The notes: a model not told the origin generated them from the letters alone. A stretch of DNA of 8,501 bases from Streptomycetales bacterium (GCA_025361995.1 JANYIP010000116.1:1-8501), one strand, 5' to 3'; counted from the stretch's first letter, positions 1-6,722 are shown. Numbers and translations are program-made.

Positions 1-1350
1 GTCGCCCCCGCCGCCGGACGAATTGTCGTAGCCGCTGCCGAACCCACCGAAGCCGCCGCCGTACCCGCCGCCGAACCCACCGAAGCCACCGAAGCCGCCC
101 CCGAGCGAGCTGCCCAGCAGGGTGCCGATCAGCATCCCGGGGAGCATGGAGCCGAACCCCCCGTAGTACCCACCGGCGTACCCGGCGTAGGCCGGACCGG
201 CGTTCCAGTACGGCGTGGCCTGGCCACCGACGCTGACCGTCTTGGCGTCCACCGCGACGCCGTGGGCCAGCCGGTCGGCGCACTCGGCGCAGACCGGGAC
301 GTCGCGCGCAGCCCCGCCCGGCGGTGTCCACGACTCGTCCGCGACCGAGGGTCCGTGGCCAGGGTTGAAGAAGCACGGCGCCCGGCGCTGGGGGACCGCC
401 CGTCCGGCCTGCAGGGCGCGGACGCACGCCAGGTCGAAGCTGCCCTCCTCCAAGAACGTGGAGACCGCGTGCAGTCCCAGCGTGTTCGGTGCCGCGTCCA
501 GGGAGGCCTTGGCGCCGTCGTAGGCATTCAGCGCCCCGGCGTAGTACTGCCGCATGTCGTCCGTCGTGGTGGTGGCGTCGATGTCCAGGTCGAGGGCGTT
601 GATGTCCTCGCCAAGCTTGGTGACGTCCTCCTCGAAGGCGGGCTTGACCTCGGCGAGGTTGGCGGCTGACTGCCGCTTGGCGTTGTTCGAGGCTCGTCGG
701 GCGAGCAGGGCCAGGCCGACGCCACCGATCGCCAGCAGCCCGACGATCGGCAGGTACGAGGTCCCGCTGCTGTCCGACCCGGTCGAGCCGGCGACACCGC
801 TGGACCCGGTCAGCCCGCCCGAGCCCGTCGAGGGCTGCGGGTTCGTCCCGGCCGAGCCGACCTGCTCGGAGACCGCAGTGAAGAACGCCGACACGACAGC
901 GAACGTCCCCTCGGCCTTGTGGGTTGCGAGCGCGGCCGTCGCCAGCGGGCCCACGCCCTGGACGACGTTGGACCCGCCGATGAATGTGTTGCCTGCGACC
1001 ACGGCGTACGTGCCCTTGGGTCCGGCGGCGAGCAGCGCGCGGAGCACTCCGGCCTCGTCGCCGTAGGCGACCCGGGTGGTGTCCGGGACCACGACGGCGT
1101 AGAGCGGGGTGCCGGCGTTCGCGGCCTGGGTGGTCAGCGTCGCGACCTGGGTCGCGGTCAGGACGCGTTCGGCAGCGGGGTCGTTGTAGACCGGCGAGGT
1201 GTCGCTCAGCGCTGCCGCGGCCGCGTCGACGGCGGAGTCGGCGTAGGCGGGGCTGGTCAGGCCGGTCGCGAGGCCGACTCCGAGCAGCCCGGCTGCCGTG
1301 ACGAGGGCTGTCACCAGCAGGGCGAGTGTGCGGGCGAGCCTGCGGCTCAT
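1..1350 (-). CDS. Secreted/membrane-anchored protein with cysteine motif and Gly-rich tail (3' end cut by window edge)
   Basis: The frame is open for 450 codons from the ATG at 1350 down to base 1, with no stop, so the C-terminus lies outside the window. Residues 1-37 look like a signal peptide: basic start (MSRRLAR), long Ala/Leu/Val/Gly core, and an AYA|DS cleavage site near 37/38. Residues 38 to about 160 form an alpha/beta-looking domain, then a Gly/Ser/Thr-rich linker. One membrane helix spans about 199-217 and is followed by RR and KR, which suggests an outside N-terminus and a cytoplasmic C-terminus. The C-terminal part has Cys309, Cys326 and a C354-x2-C357 pair, possibly a metal site, then a PYWNAGPAYAGYAGG stretch and a Gly/Phe/Tyr-rich tail from about 413. 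It resembles uncharacterised actinobacterial membrane proteins and recalls TPM-type proteins in layout, but I see no sure domain match. An AAGGA at 1357-1361 lies 6 nt before the ATG. The gene starts 2 nt after the carboxylase stop, so the two are probably translationally coupled. Function unknown. Confidence 0.85.
   Translation of the reverse strand, partial: MSRRLARTLALLVTALVTAAGLLGVGLATGLTSPAYADSAVDAAAAALSDTSPVYNDPAAERVLTATQVATLTTQAANAGTPLYAVVVPDTTRVAYGDEAGVLRALLAAGPKGTYAVVAGNTFIGGSNVVQGVGPLATAALATHKAEGTFAVVSAFFTAVSEQVGSAGTNPQPSTGSGGLTGSSGVAGSTGSDSSGTSYLPIVGLLAIGGVGLALLARRASNNAKRQSAANLAEVKPAFEEDVTKLGEDINALDLDIDATTTTDDMRQYYAGALNAYDGAKASLDAAPNTLGLHAVSTFLEEGSFDLACVRALQAGRAVPQRRAPCFFNPGHGPSVADESWTPPGGAARDVPVCAECADRLAHGVAVDAKTVSVGGQATPYWNAGPAYAGYAGGYYGGFGSMLPGMLIGTLLGSSLGGGFGGFGGFGGGYGGGFGGFGSGYDNSSGGGGD
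37..87. repeat. Repeated 18-bp unit in the Gly/Phe-rich coding tail
   Basis: GCCGAACCCACCGAAGCC occurs at 37-54 and again, identical, at 70-87. The surrounding 1-115 is built from related GCC-rich units. These encode the GGFGGFG repeats of the membrane protein tail, so the repetition is explained by coding. Confidence 0.7.
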
Positions 1351-1352
1351 GG

Positions 1353-3122
1353 TCAGTCCTTGATCTCGCAGAGCACGGTCCCGCTGGCGACGGTCGCGCC
1401 GACCTCTGCCACGAGACCGGTCACGGTGCCCGCCTTGTGGGCCGTGAGGGGTTGTTCCATCTTCATCGCTTCGAGGACGACCACGAGGTCGCCGGCTGCG
1501 ACCACCTGTCCGTCCTCGACGGCTATCTTCACGATGGTTCCCTGCATAGGGCTGGTCAAAGCATCGCCGGAGGCAGCAGCTCCGGACCTGCCGCTGGCTC
1601 GGCGCTTCGGGGCAGCCACGGCCGGCGCGGCCGCAGCGCCGCCGTTGGTCCCGAGGCCGGCAGGCAGGACGACCTCGAGCCGGCGGCCGCCGACCTCGAC
1701 GGTGACCGTCTGGCGTGGTCCCGCCCCGGTGGGCGCCCCGGCTGACTCGTCAGCGCCGTCGTACGCCGGGATGGTGTTCGCGAACTCGGTCTCGATCCAG
1801 CGGGTGTGCACGGTGAACGGGGTCGCGTCGTCGGTGGCGAACGCGGGGTCGGTGACGACTGCACGGTGGAACGGGATCGCCGTCGGCATGCCTTCCACGA
1901 TGTAATCGGCCAGCGCGCGGCGCGCTCGCTCGAGCGCCTGCGTGCGGGTCGCGCCGGTCACGATCAGCTTGGCCAGCAGCGAGTCGAAGGACTGGGGCAC
2001 CGACTCGCCCTGCTCGTACCCGGCGTCGACCCGGACGCCGGGGCCGGACGGCTCGCGGAGCCGGGTGATCGTGCCGGGAGCGGGCAGGAAGCCGCGGCCG
2101 GCGTCCTCGGCGTTGATCCGGAACTCGATGGAGTGGCCGCGCGGGACGGGGTCGTCGTAGCCGAGGGCCTCGCCGTCGGCGATGCGGAACATCTCACGGA
2201 CCAGGTCGATGCCGGAGACCTCCTCGGTGACCGGGTGCTCGACCTGCAGCCGGGTGTTCACCTCCAGGAAGGAGATCGTCCCGTCCACGCCGACGAGGAA
2301 CTCGCAGGTCCCGGCGCCGACGTAGCCGGCCTCGCGCAGGATCGCCTTGGACGACGTGTACAGCTGGTCGAGCTGGGCCGCGGTCAGGTACGGCGCCGGG
2401 GCCTCCTCGACCAACTTTTGGTTGCGCCGCTGGAGCGAGCAGTCCCTCGTCGACACCACGACCACGTTGCCGTGGCTGTCGGCCAGGCACTGGGTCTCGA
2501 CGTGCCGCGGGTGGTCGAGGAACCGCTCGACGAAGCACTCGCCACGACCGAAGGCGGTCACCGCCTCGCGGACCGCCGACTCGAACAGCTCGGGGATCTC
2601 CTCGATCGTCCTGGCCACCTTCAGGCCGCGGCCGCCACCGCCGAACGCCGCCTTGATGGCGACCGGCAGCCCGTGCTCGCGGGCGAAGGTGACGACCTCG
2701 TTGGCGCCGTCCACCGGGTCGGCGGTGCCAGGGACCAGCGGTGCGCCGACCTTCTGCGCGATGTGCCGGGCCTGCACCTTGTCGCCGAGCGCCTCGATCG
2801 CCTCCGGCGGTGGACCGATCCAGGTCAGGCCCGCGTCGATCACGGCCCTGGCGAAGCCGGCGTTCTCGGCGAGGAACCCGTAGCCGGGATGGACCGCGTC
2901 GGCGCCGGACTTGGCGGCGACCGCCAGCAGCTTCGCGACGTCGAGGTACGTCTCACCCGGCGTCTGCCCGTCCAGGGCGAAGGCCTCGTCGGCGACCCGT
3001 ACGTGCAAGGCGTCGCGGTCGGCGTCGGCGTACACAGCGACCGAGGCGAGCCCCGCGTCGGTGCAGGCGCGCGCGATCCGTACGGCGATCTCGGCGCGGT
3101 TGACGATCAGCACCTTGCGCAC
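1353..3122 (-). CDS. accA3: Acetyl-/propionyl-/acyl-CoA carboxylase alpha subunit (biotin carboxylase + biotin carrier domain)
   Basis: This 589-residue protein has the usual length and layout of actinobacterial AccA3/AccA2/PccA subunits. It carboxylates its own biotin with ATP and bicarbonate and passes the carboxyl group to a carboxyltransferase beta subunit, feeding fatty-acid, mycolate/polyketide or propionate metabolism in the cytoplasm. The N-terminal biotin carboxylase domain (about 1-115) begins KVLIVNRAEIAVRI. The ATP-grasp domain has its glycine loop at 161-166 (GGGGRG), QKLVEEAP at 235-242 with Lys236, and LEVNTRLQVEHPVTE at 286-300, including Glu287, Arg291 and Glu295 of the active site. 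The C-terminal carboxylase domain runs to about 445 (VHTRWIETE). A basic Ala/Gly-rich linker leads to a biotinyl domain from about 520, with biotin attached at Lys554 in EAMKMEQP. The GTG start at 3122 is chosen because GAGGGGAG (3129-3136) lies 6 nt upstream and the protein begins in register with the family. No carboxyltransferase gene is in the window, so the acyl-CoA substrate cannot be told. Confidence 0.95.
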   Translation of the reverse strand: MRKVLIVNRAEIAVRIARACTDAGLASVAVYADADRDALHVRVADEAFALDGQTPGETYLDVAKLLAVAAKSGADAVHPGYGFLAENAGFARAVIDAGLTWIGPPPEAIEALGDKVQARHIAQKVGAPLVPGTADPVDGANEVVTFAREHGLPVAIKAAFGGGGRGLKVARTIEEIPELFESAVREAVTAFGRGECFVERFLDHPRHVETQCLADSHGNVVVVSTRDCSLQRRNQKLVEEAPAPYLTAAQLDQLYTSSKAILREAGYVGAGTCEFLVGVDGTISFLEVNTRLQVEHPVTEEVSGIDLVREMFRIADGEALGYDDPVPRGHSIEFRINAEDAGRGFLPAPGTITRLREPSGPGVRVDAGYEQGESVPQSFDSLLAKLIVTGATRTQALERARRALADYIVEGMPTAIPFHRAVVTDPAFATDDATPFTVHTRWIETEFANTIPAYDGADESAGAPTGAGPRQTVTVEVGGRRLEVVLPAGLGTNGGAAAAPAVAAPKRRASGRSGAAASGDALTSPMQGTIVKIAVEDGQVVAAGDLVVVLEAMKMEQPLTAHKAGTVTGLVAEVGATVASGTVLCEIKD

Positions 3123-3128
3123 GCCACG

Positions 3129-3136
3129 CTCCCCTC
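3129..3136 (-). promoter_or_regulatory. Ribosome binding site fixing the GTG start of the carboxylase
   Basis: The minus strand reads GAGGGGAG, 6 nt before the GTG at 3122. An out-of-frame ATG overlaps this site (3138), but its frame gives no recognisable protein. Confidence 0.7.
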
Positions 3137-3184
3137 ATGCCCCTGAGTGCTCTCGAGGCTCCGCAGGCTGGTCCGGCTGCTCGG

Positions 3185-3190
3185 ATTGTA
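3185..3190 (-). promoter_or_regulatory. Possible -10 box of a promoter for the carboxylase-membrane protein pair
   Basis: The 97-bp gap between the kinase stop (3220) and the carboxylase start (3122) contains TACAAT on the minus strand, a good match to the TANNNT -10 pattern. It would give a leader of roughly 55 nt. No convincing -35 hexamer lies 16-18 bp upstream (the region reads about GATCTG). The call rests on the -10 match and the gap size. If real, the carboxylase and membrane protein can be transcribed apart from the lyase-kinase pair. Confidence 0.35.
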
Positions 3191-3219
3191 GGCGCGCGGG
3201 GTGTGCCCAGATCCGGGGG

Positions 3220-4776
3220 TCAGCGGTTGAGCCTGCGGTACATCCCCTTCAGCCGGCCGTAGACACCGGTGAACTCGGCGTACAGCGGCGCGTACACCGC
3301 GCCGGTCACCGGGTCGGGATCGAAGGCGGTCGCAGCCGGGACCAGAGCGGGGACGTCGTCGAGGGAGATCCGGCCGAGGGCCATCAGGGCGTACAGCCCC
3401 ACCCCCCGCAGCTGGGCGACGGCCGGATCGGCGACCCGCTCGACCCGCCGCCCCAGCACGTCGGCGTGGATCTGGCACCACAGGTCCGACTGGGCGCCGC
3501 CGCCGAGGACCCGCAGCGGCTCGAGCCGACGGCCGACGAACGAGTCGGCGACCTCGACCAGCCAGCGCATGTTGTACGCGACCCCCTCGAGCACCGCACG
3601 CACCAGGTCGGCCCGGTCGGTGGTCAGCGAGACGTTGAGGAATGCCGCGCGCAGCGTCCGGTCGTCCACCGGCGAGCGCTCGCCCTTGAGCCAGGGCGTG
3701 AAGATGACGCCGCCCGAGCCCGGCTGCGCGGCCGCGGCGAGCGCGACGAGGTCGTCGTACGACGGGTCCCAGCTAGGGACGCTGCCGCGCGGGTGGGCGA
3801 GCACGCCGTCGCGGATCCACTGCAGGCAGACGCCGGCCGTCTCGTGGTTGTCGATCATCAGGTACTGCCCCGGTCGCACGCCGGGCACCGACGCCATCTG
3901 GTGGGCGATGTCGGTCTTCTTCCAGGGAACCGCGCAGGACACCCAGGACGTCGTGCTGATGGTGATGTGCGCCGCGAAGTCGTGCACCGCACCGGACGCC
4001 ATGTACGCGGCGTGCAGGTCGGGGACGCCGGTGACCACCGGTACGCCGGCCGGGAGCCCGAGCTCGGCGGCCGCTGCCGCGCTGAGCCCGCCGAGCACTG
4101 AGCCTGCGGGGATGAGCTCGGGGAGCCGGCCAGGGTCGCGACCTGACGCCCGCACCAACCGGGGGACGTAGCGCAGGGGCCGCCCGGCCCGGTTGTCCGT
4201 CAGCCAGGACGCGACCATCGACGCGGGAGTCGCGGCGGCCCGGCCGGTGAAGCGCAGCCCGAGGTAGTCGACCGGCTCCAGCAAAGTGGCGGCCCGCGCG
4301 TACACGTCGGGTCGCTCGTGGGCCAGGAAGAGCGCGTGCCCGCTCGGGTCGGCGCCCCCCGGCGAGGGCGCACCGCCGGTGTAGCGCAGCCACGGCAGGA
4401 TCGCAGTGGGTCTGTACCCGGCGGCGATCCCGCCGAACTTCGCCTTGCTGAAGCGGGCGCCGCGATCGTCGGCCCAGGTCAGGCACGGTCCCACCGCCGC
4501 GCCGGCTGCGTCGACCGGCACCGTCGAGGCGTACTGGCCGGTGATGCCGACACCGAGCAGCTCCACTGGGTCGGCCACTTCGTCGGCGAGCAGCTCGCGG
4601 ACGCCGGCGGTGATGCCCGCCCACCAGCTGGCCGGGTCCTGCTCCACGCCGCCGTCGTCGGTGAAAGTCGTGGTCAGCTCGGACTGCCGGGACCCAAGGA
4701 TCGTGCCGTCCTGCGCGACGGCGCCTACCTTCAGCCCGCTCGTCCCGAGGTCGACCGCGAGCACCCAGCCGGTCAC
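3220..4776 (-). CDS. FGGY-family carbohydrate kinase (xylulokinase-like, substrate unknown)
   Basis: This 518-residue protein belongs to the FGGY sugar/polyol kinases, which transfer the ATP gamma-phosphate to a hydroxyl of a sugar or polyol. Numbering from the GTG at 4776, the N-terminal nucleotide-binding motif is VDLGTSGLK at 8-16 with Asp9. GITGQYASTVPVD (about 78-90) and LTWADDRGA (99-107) correspond to substrate-binding segments. The likely catalytic Asp253 is in VTGVPDLHAAYMASGAV. The C-terminal half has TPWLKGERSP (360-369) and the adenine-side GGGAQSD (425-431). The overall length and C-terminus (YAPLYAEF) fit the XylB branch. However, the MHG usually following the GQ in xylulokinases is absent (GQYAST), so xylulose should not be assumed. 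The GTG at 4776 is preferred: it is 19 nt after the lyase stop and directly precedes the conserved domain. Its GGAG (4779-4782) sits only 2 nt from the start, so initiation may depend on coupling to the lyase gene. An upstream GTG at 4833 would overlap the lyase gene and has no ribosome site. Confidence 0.88.
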   Translation of the reverse strand: MTGWVLAVDLGTSGLKVGAVAQDGTILGSRQSELTTTFTDDGGVEQDPASWWAGITAGVRELLADEVADPVELLGVGITGQYASTVPVDAAGAAVGPCLTWADDRGARFSKAKFGGIAAGYRPTAILPWLRYTGGAPSPGGADPSGHALFLAHERPDVYARAATLLEPVDYLGLRFTGRAAATPASMVASWLTDNRAGRPLRYVPRLVRASGRDPGRLPELIPAGSVLGGLSAAAAAELGLPAGVPVVTGVPDLHAAYMASGAVHDFAAHITISTTSWVSCAVPWKKTDIAHQMASVPGVRPGQYLMIDNHETAGVCLQWIRDGVLAHPRGSVPSWDPSYDDLVALAAAAQPGSGGVIFTPWLKGERSPVDDRTLRAAFLNVSLTTDRADLVRAVLEGVAYNMRWLVEVADSFVGRRLEPLRVLGGGAQSDLWCQIHADVLGRRVERVADPAVAQLRGVGLYALMALGRISLDDVPALVPAATAFDPDPVTGAVYAPLYAEFTGVYGRLKGMYRRLNR

Positions 4777-4795
4777 GGCTCCACGCTCGCGGCCG

Positions 4796-6220
4796 TCAGT
4801 CCTGCGGGACGGCGTACATCGCGTCCAGCGCACCGGACAGCAGGAAGTTGACGACGTCGTTGCCGGCCGGGGTCCCGGCCATCCCGTACAGCGCGCCGCT
4901 GCGGGCCGGCTCGCCGCGGTGAGCCAGTGCGTACGCCACCCCGTCGGCGAGGTCGGTGGCGAACTCCTCGGCCAGCCCCTCGCGGGTGTTCGGCCGGGTC
5001 ACGCAGAAGTGCAGCCCGGCCGGGAGCTGGTCGGGGTTCATCCGCCAGCCGCGGGAGGTGAGCAGGTCGTTGACCAGGAAGATGTCGAGCCCGCCGTCGG
5101 CCTCGGGCCGGGCTGCGCCGAAGGCCACCAGGAACGTCGGGTCTTCCCCGTACACCCGCAGCTCGGGCTGGGCCTGCACCGCGGCCTTGATCTTCTGCGC
5201 GGTCGCGTGGATCGCCGCGGCCGCGTCGAGGTAGCCCTGCTCGCCGGTGGTCAGCATCGCCGCCCAGGCCGCCGCGATGAGCCCGCCCGAGCGGCTGCCG
5301 GACATGCCGGGGGAGATGTAGAGGCCGCCCGGCCAGTCCGGGAAGGTGAAGTACTGGTACCGCCGCAGGGTTGCGTCGCGGTAGAGCAGCACGGAGGTGC
5401 CCTTGAGGGCGTACCCGAACTTGTGGGTGTCCGCCGACATCGAGGTCACGCCCGGGACCCGGAAGTCGAACGCGGGCACCTTGACCCCGAGCCGGGCGAT
5501 CCACGGCAGCAGGAACCCGCCGAGGCATCCGTCCACGTGCAGCCCGATGTCGTGCTCCAGCGCGAGTGCGCCCAGCTCCTCGATCGGGTCGACCAGCCCG
5601 TACGGGTAGGAGCCGGCCGATCCGACGAGGGCGACCGTGTTCGGCGTGATGTGGTCGCGTACCCAGTCGACGTCGACGAGGAAGTCCTCGCGCAGCGGCG
5701 CCCGCAGCAGCGTGATCCCGAAGTAGTGGCAGGCCTTGTCGATGGCGACGTGCGCCGAGTCCGGGATGATGATCTCCGGCGCGGTGATGCCCCGGGTGGC
5801 CAGGCCGCGCTCGCGGTAGACCAGCATCGGGTTCATCAGGCTCTCGCTGCCGCCGGAGGTGATGACGCCGACTGTCTGGGCGTCGCCGCCGAGCATGGCC
5901 GCCGTCATCGCGACGATCTCGCCCTCGAACTTGGTCGAGCTGGGGTACATGTCGCGCTGCAGCACGTTCGCGTGCGCGAACTTCTCGAAGACCTCGGTGA
6001 GGAACGCGTACTGCTCGTGGTCCCCGAGGTAGAGGGAGCCGCTGACCTTGCCGGTGTCTCCGAGGGCGTCCTCCTCGGTCGACATCGTCGCGATCTGGGC
6101 GAGCACCTCGGCGCGGGACAGCGGCTGGGCCGGGATGTCGCGATGCGTCACGAACCGCTTCTTGTACGGGTAGAAGCTGTCGAGCATCTCTTGGATCTGC
6201 GCGGCGGTCAGCTCGGCCAT
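4796..6220 (-). CDS. PLP-dependent lyase/decarboxylase of the sphingosine-1-phosphate lyase type
   Basis: The 474-residue protein is a fold-type I PLP enzyme in the group II decarboxylase superfamily, which is often annotated glutamate decarboxylase. Its motifs fit the S1P-lyase (DPL1) branch much better. These are KVSGSLY (58-64), EVFEKFAHAN (76-85), TSGGSES (121-127), SAHVAIDKA with His157, HVDGCLGGF with Asp230 for the PLP nitrogen, FDFRVPGVTS (251-260), and MSADTHKFGYALKG (261-274) with the PLP lysine Lys267. Lys273, six residues on, matches a lysine that binds the substrate phosphate in characterised S1P lyases. The region about 285-315 (YQYF, WPGGLYISP, GSRSGG) also follows that branch. 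S1P lyases split a phosphorylated 2-amino-3-hydroxy chain into phosphoethanolamine and an aldehyde. Unlike the eukaryotic enzymes, there is no N-terminal membrane helix, so it should be soluble. The ATG at 6220 has a strong GAGGAGAGGA (6223-6232). It is first in a tight pair with the kinase and 56 nt after the HxlR gene. The physiological substrate is unknown; an amino-acid decarboxylase is the alternative. Confidence 0.88.
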   Translation of the reverse strand: MAELTAAQIQEMLDSFYPYKKRFVTHRDIPAQPLSRAEVLAQIATMSTEEDALGDTGKVSGSLYLGDHEQYAFLTEVFEKFAHANVLQRDMYPSSTKFEGEIVAMTAAMLGGDAQTVGVITSGGSESLMNPMLVYRERGLATRGITAPEIIIPDSAHVAIDKACHYFGITLLRAPLREDFLVDVDWVRDHITPNTVALVGSAGSYPYGLVDPIEELGALALEHDIGLHVDGCLGGFLLPWIARLGVKVPAFDFRVPGVTSMSADTHKFGYALKGTSVLLYRDATLRRYQYFTFPDWPGGLYISPGMSGSRSGGLIAAAWAAMLTTGEQGYLDAAAAIHATAQKIKAAVQAQPELRVYGEDPTFLVAFGAARPEADGGLDIFLVNDLLTSRGWRMNPDQLPAGLHFCVTRPNTREGLAEEFATDLADGVAYALAHRGEPARSGALYGMAGTPAGNDVVNFLLSGALDAMYAVPQD

Positions 6221-6222
6221 GC

Positions 6223-6232
6223 GTCCTCTCCT
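6223..6232 (-). promoter_or_regulatory. Strong ribosome binding site of the lyase-like gene
   Basis: The minus strand reads GAGGAGAGGA. Its AGGAG core (6227-6231) is 6 nt before the ATG at 6220. It is the best Shine-Dalgarno match on this strand and suggests efficient independent initiation. Confidence 0.7.
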
Positions 6233-6250
6233 CGGTCGTCGGCGCCGGTC

Positions 6251-6280
6251 AGCCTATGCCCGAGGGTGCGACTGCTTCAG
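6251..6280 (-). promoter_or_regulatory. Weak candidate promoter between the HxlR and lyase genes
   Basis: On the minus strand, CTGAAG (6275-6280) and TAGGCT (6251-6256) are 18 bp apart. The -35-like half overlaps the HxlR stop. The match is poor, and the 56-bp gap is also consistent with read-through from the regulator, so this is only a candidate. Confidence 0.2.
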
Positions 6281-6675
6281 ATCTCGTCGTCGTACCTGGC
6301 CCTGGCTTCGACGACCTGGGACATGTGCAGCTCGGCCCAGTCGCGGATGGCGGCGATCGGGGTCTGCAACGTCTGGCCGAGCTCGGTCAGCTCGTACTCC
6401 ACCCGTGGGGGCACCTCGGCGAAGACCGTGCGGGTGAGCAGGCCGTCGCGCTCGAGGGCGCGCAGGGTCTGCGTGAGGACCTTGGGTGCGACCCCGCCGA
6501 CAGCCAGCCGCAGCTGGGTGAAGCGCAGTGGTCCGCCTCGCAGCGAGCCGACCACCAGGACGGTCCACTTGTCACCGATCCGGTCCAGGACGTGGCGGGT
6601 CGGGCACTTCGGGTCGTATGCATCGCCTCGCTCGTTCGAGTGCGCGGACGTGCCGCGCGCTGTGATGGTAACCAT
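6277..6675 (-). CDS. HxlR-family winged-helix transcriptional regulator
   Basis: The 132-residue protein has the normal size and fold signature of HxlR/YodB regulators, dimeric DNA-binding proteins that often sense quinones, aldehydes or oxidants. The diagnostic segment starts at Cys24 (DPKCPTRHVLDRIGDKWTV). It is followed by the winged-helix core GGPLRFTQLRLAVGGVAPKV (47-66), TQTLRALERDGLLTR (68-82) and the wing PPRVEYELTELG (89-100). Cys24 is where redox-active HxlR members carry their sensing cysteine, so thiol sensing is possible but not shown. I chose the ATG at 6675. An upstream in-frame start at 6732 would add 19 residues unlike the family, and would overlap the likely promoter. The gene diverges from the NAD(P)-binding gene (79-bp spacer), the usual arrangement for this family and its target. 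It also lies just upstream of the lyase gene in the same direction, so it may control both. No ribosome site precedes the ATG, which fits a leaderless transcript. Confidence 0.9.
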   Translation of the reverse strand: MVTITARGTSAHSNERGDAYDPKCPTRHVLDRIGDKWTVLVVGSLRGGPLRFTQLRLAVGGVAPKVLTQTLRALERDGLLTRTVFAEVPPRVEYELTELGQTLQTPIAAIRDWAELHMSQVVEARARYDDEI

Positions 6676-6720
6676 GAGGTATCTATAGCACGTTGAAGTT
6701 GTTAGTACCCGCTGGTTACC
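6667..6720. promoter_or_regulatory. Operator-like inverted repeats in the divergent HxlR / NAD(P)-binding promoter region
   Basis: GGTAACCA at 6667-6674 and its exact reverse complement TGGTTACC at 6713-6720 flank the HxlR promoter, 46 bp apart start to start. Each is itself nearly palindromic (GGT-N-ACC). A further GTTAGTACC (6701-6709) lies between them. The first site covers the HxlR start codon and the second overlaps the candidate -10 of the rightward gene. This suits an autoregulator binding both promoters, but binding is inferred from layout only. Confidence 0.4.
6681..6687 (-). promoter_or_regulatory. -10 box for a likely leaderless HxlR transcript
   Basis: The minus strand reads TATAGAT, close to TATAAT, and ends 5 nt before the ATG at 6675. 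That places the transcription start at or within about a base of the A of the ATG. There is no Shine-Dalgarno sequence in between. This geometry is typical of actinobacterial leaderless mRNAs. No clear -35 hexamer is seen. Confidence 0.55.
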
Positions 6721-6722
6721 GT
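6693..6722 (+). promoter_or_regulatory. Candidate promoter for the NAD(P)-binding gene
   Basis: TTGAAG (6693-6698) and TACCGT (6717-6722, TANNNT type) are separated by 18 bp. The -10 overlaps the operator-like TGGTTACC. The predicted leader of about 25 nt contains the GAGGAGA ribosome site at 6743-6749. Confidence 0.35.

Noticed and set aside
1..115. Short-spaced repeats that could suggest a CRISPR or satellite array
   Set aside because: The units are in phase with the reading frame and encode Gly/Phe/Tyr repeats. There are no unique spacers.
1806..3146. 446-codon plus-strand open frame opposite the carboxylase
   Set aside because: It is antisense to a clear carboxylase gene and its translation resembles no protein family.
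4777..4833. Longer kinase N-terminus from a GTG at 4833
   Set aside because: It would overlap the end of the lyase gene, has no ribosome site, and adds 19 residues unlike any kinase N-terminus.
4406..6688. Very long plus-strand open frame (760 codons) opposite the lyase, kinase start and regulator
   Set aside because: Its translation is low-complexity and rich in Arg, Gly, Val and Asp, with no recognisable motif. It lies antisense to three well-supported genes and reflects the lack of stops in GC-rich DNA.
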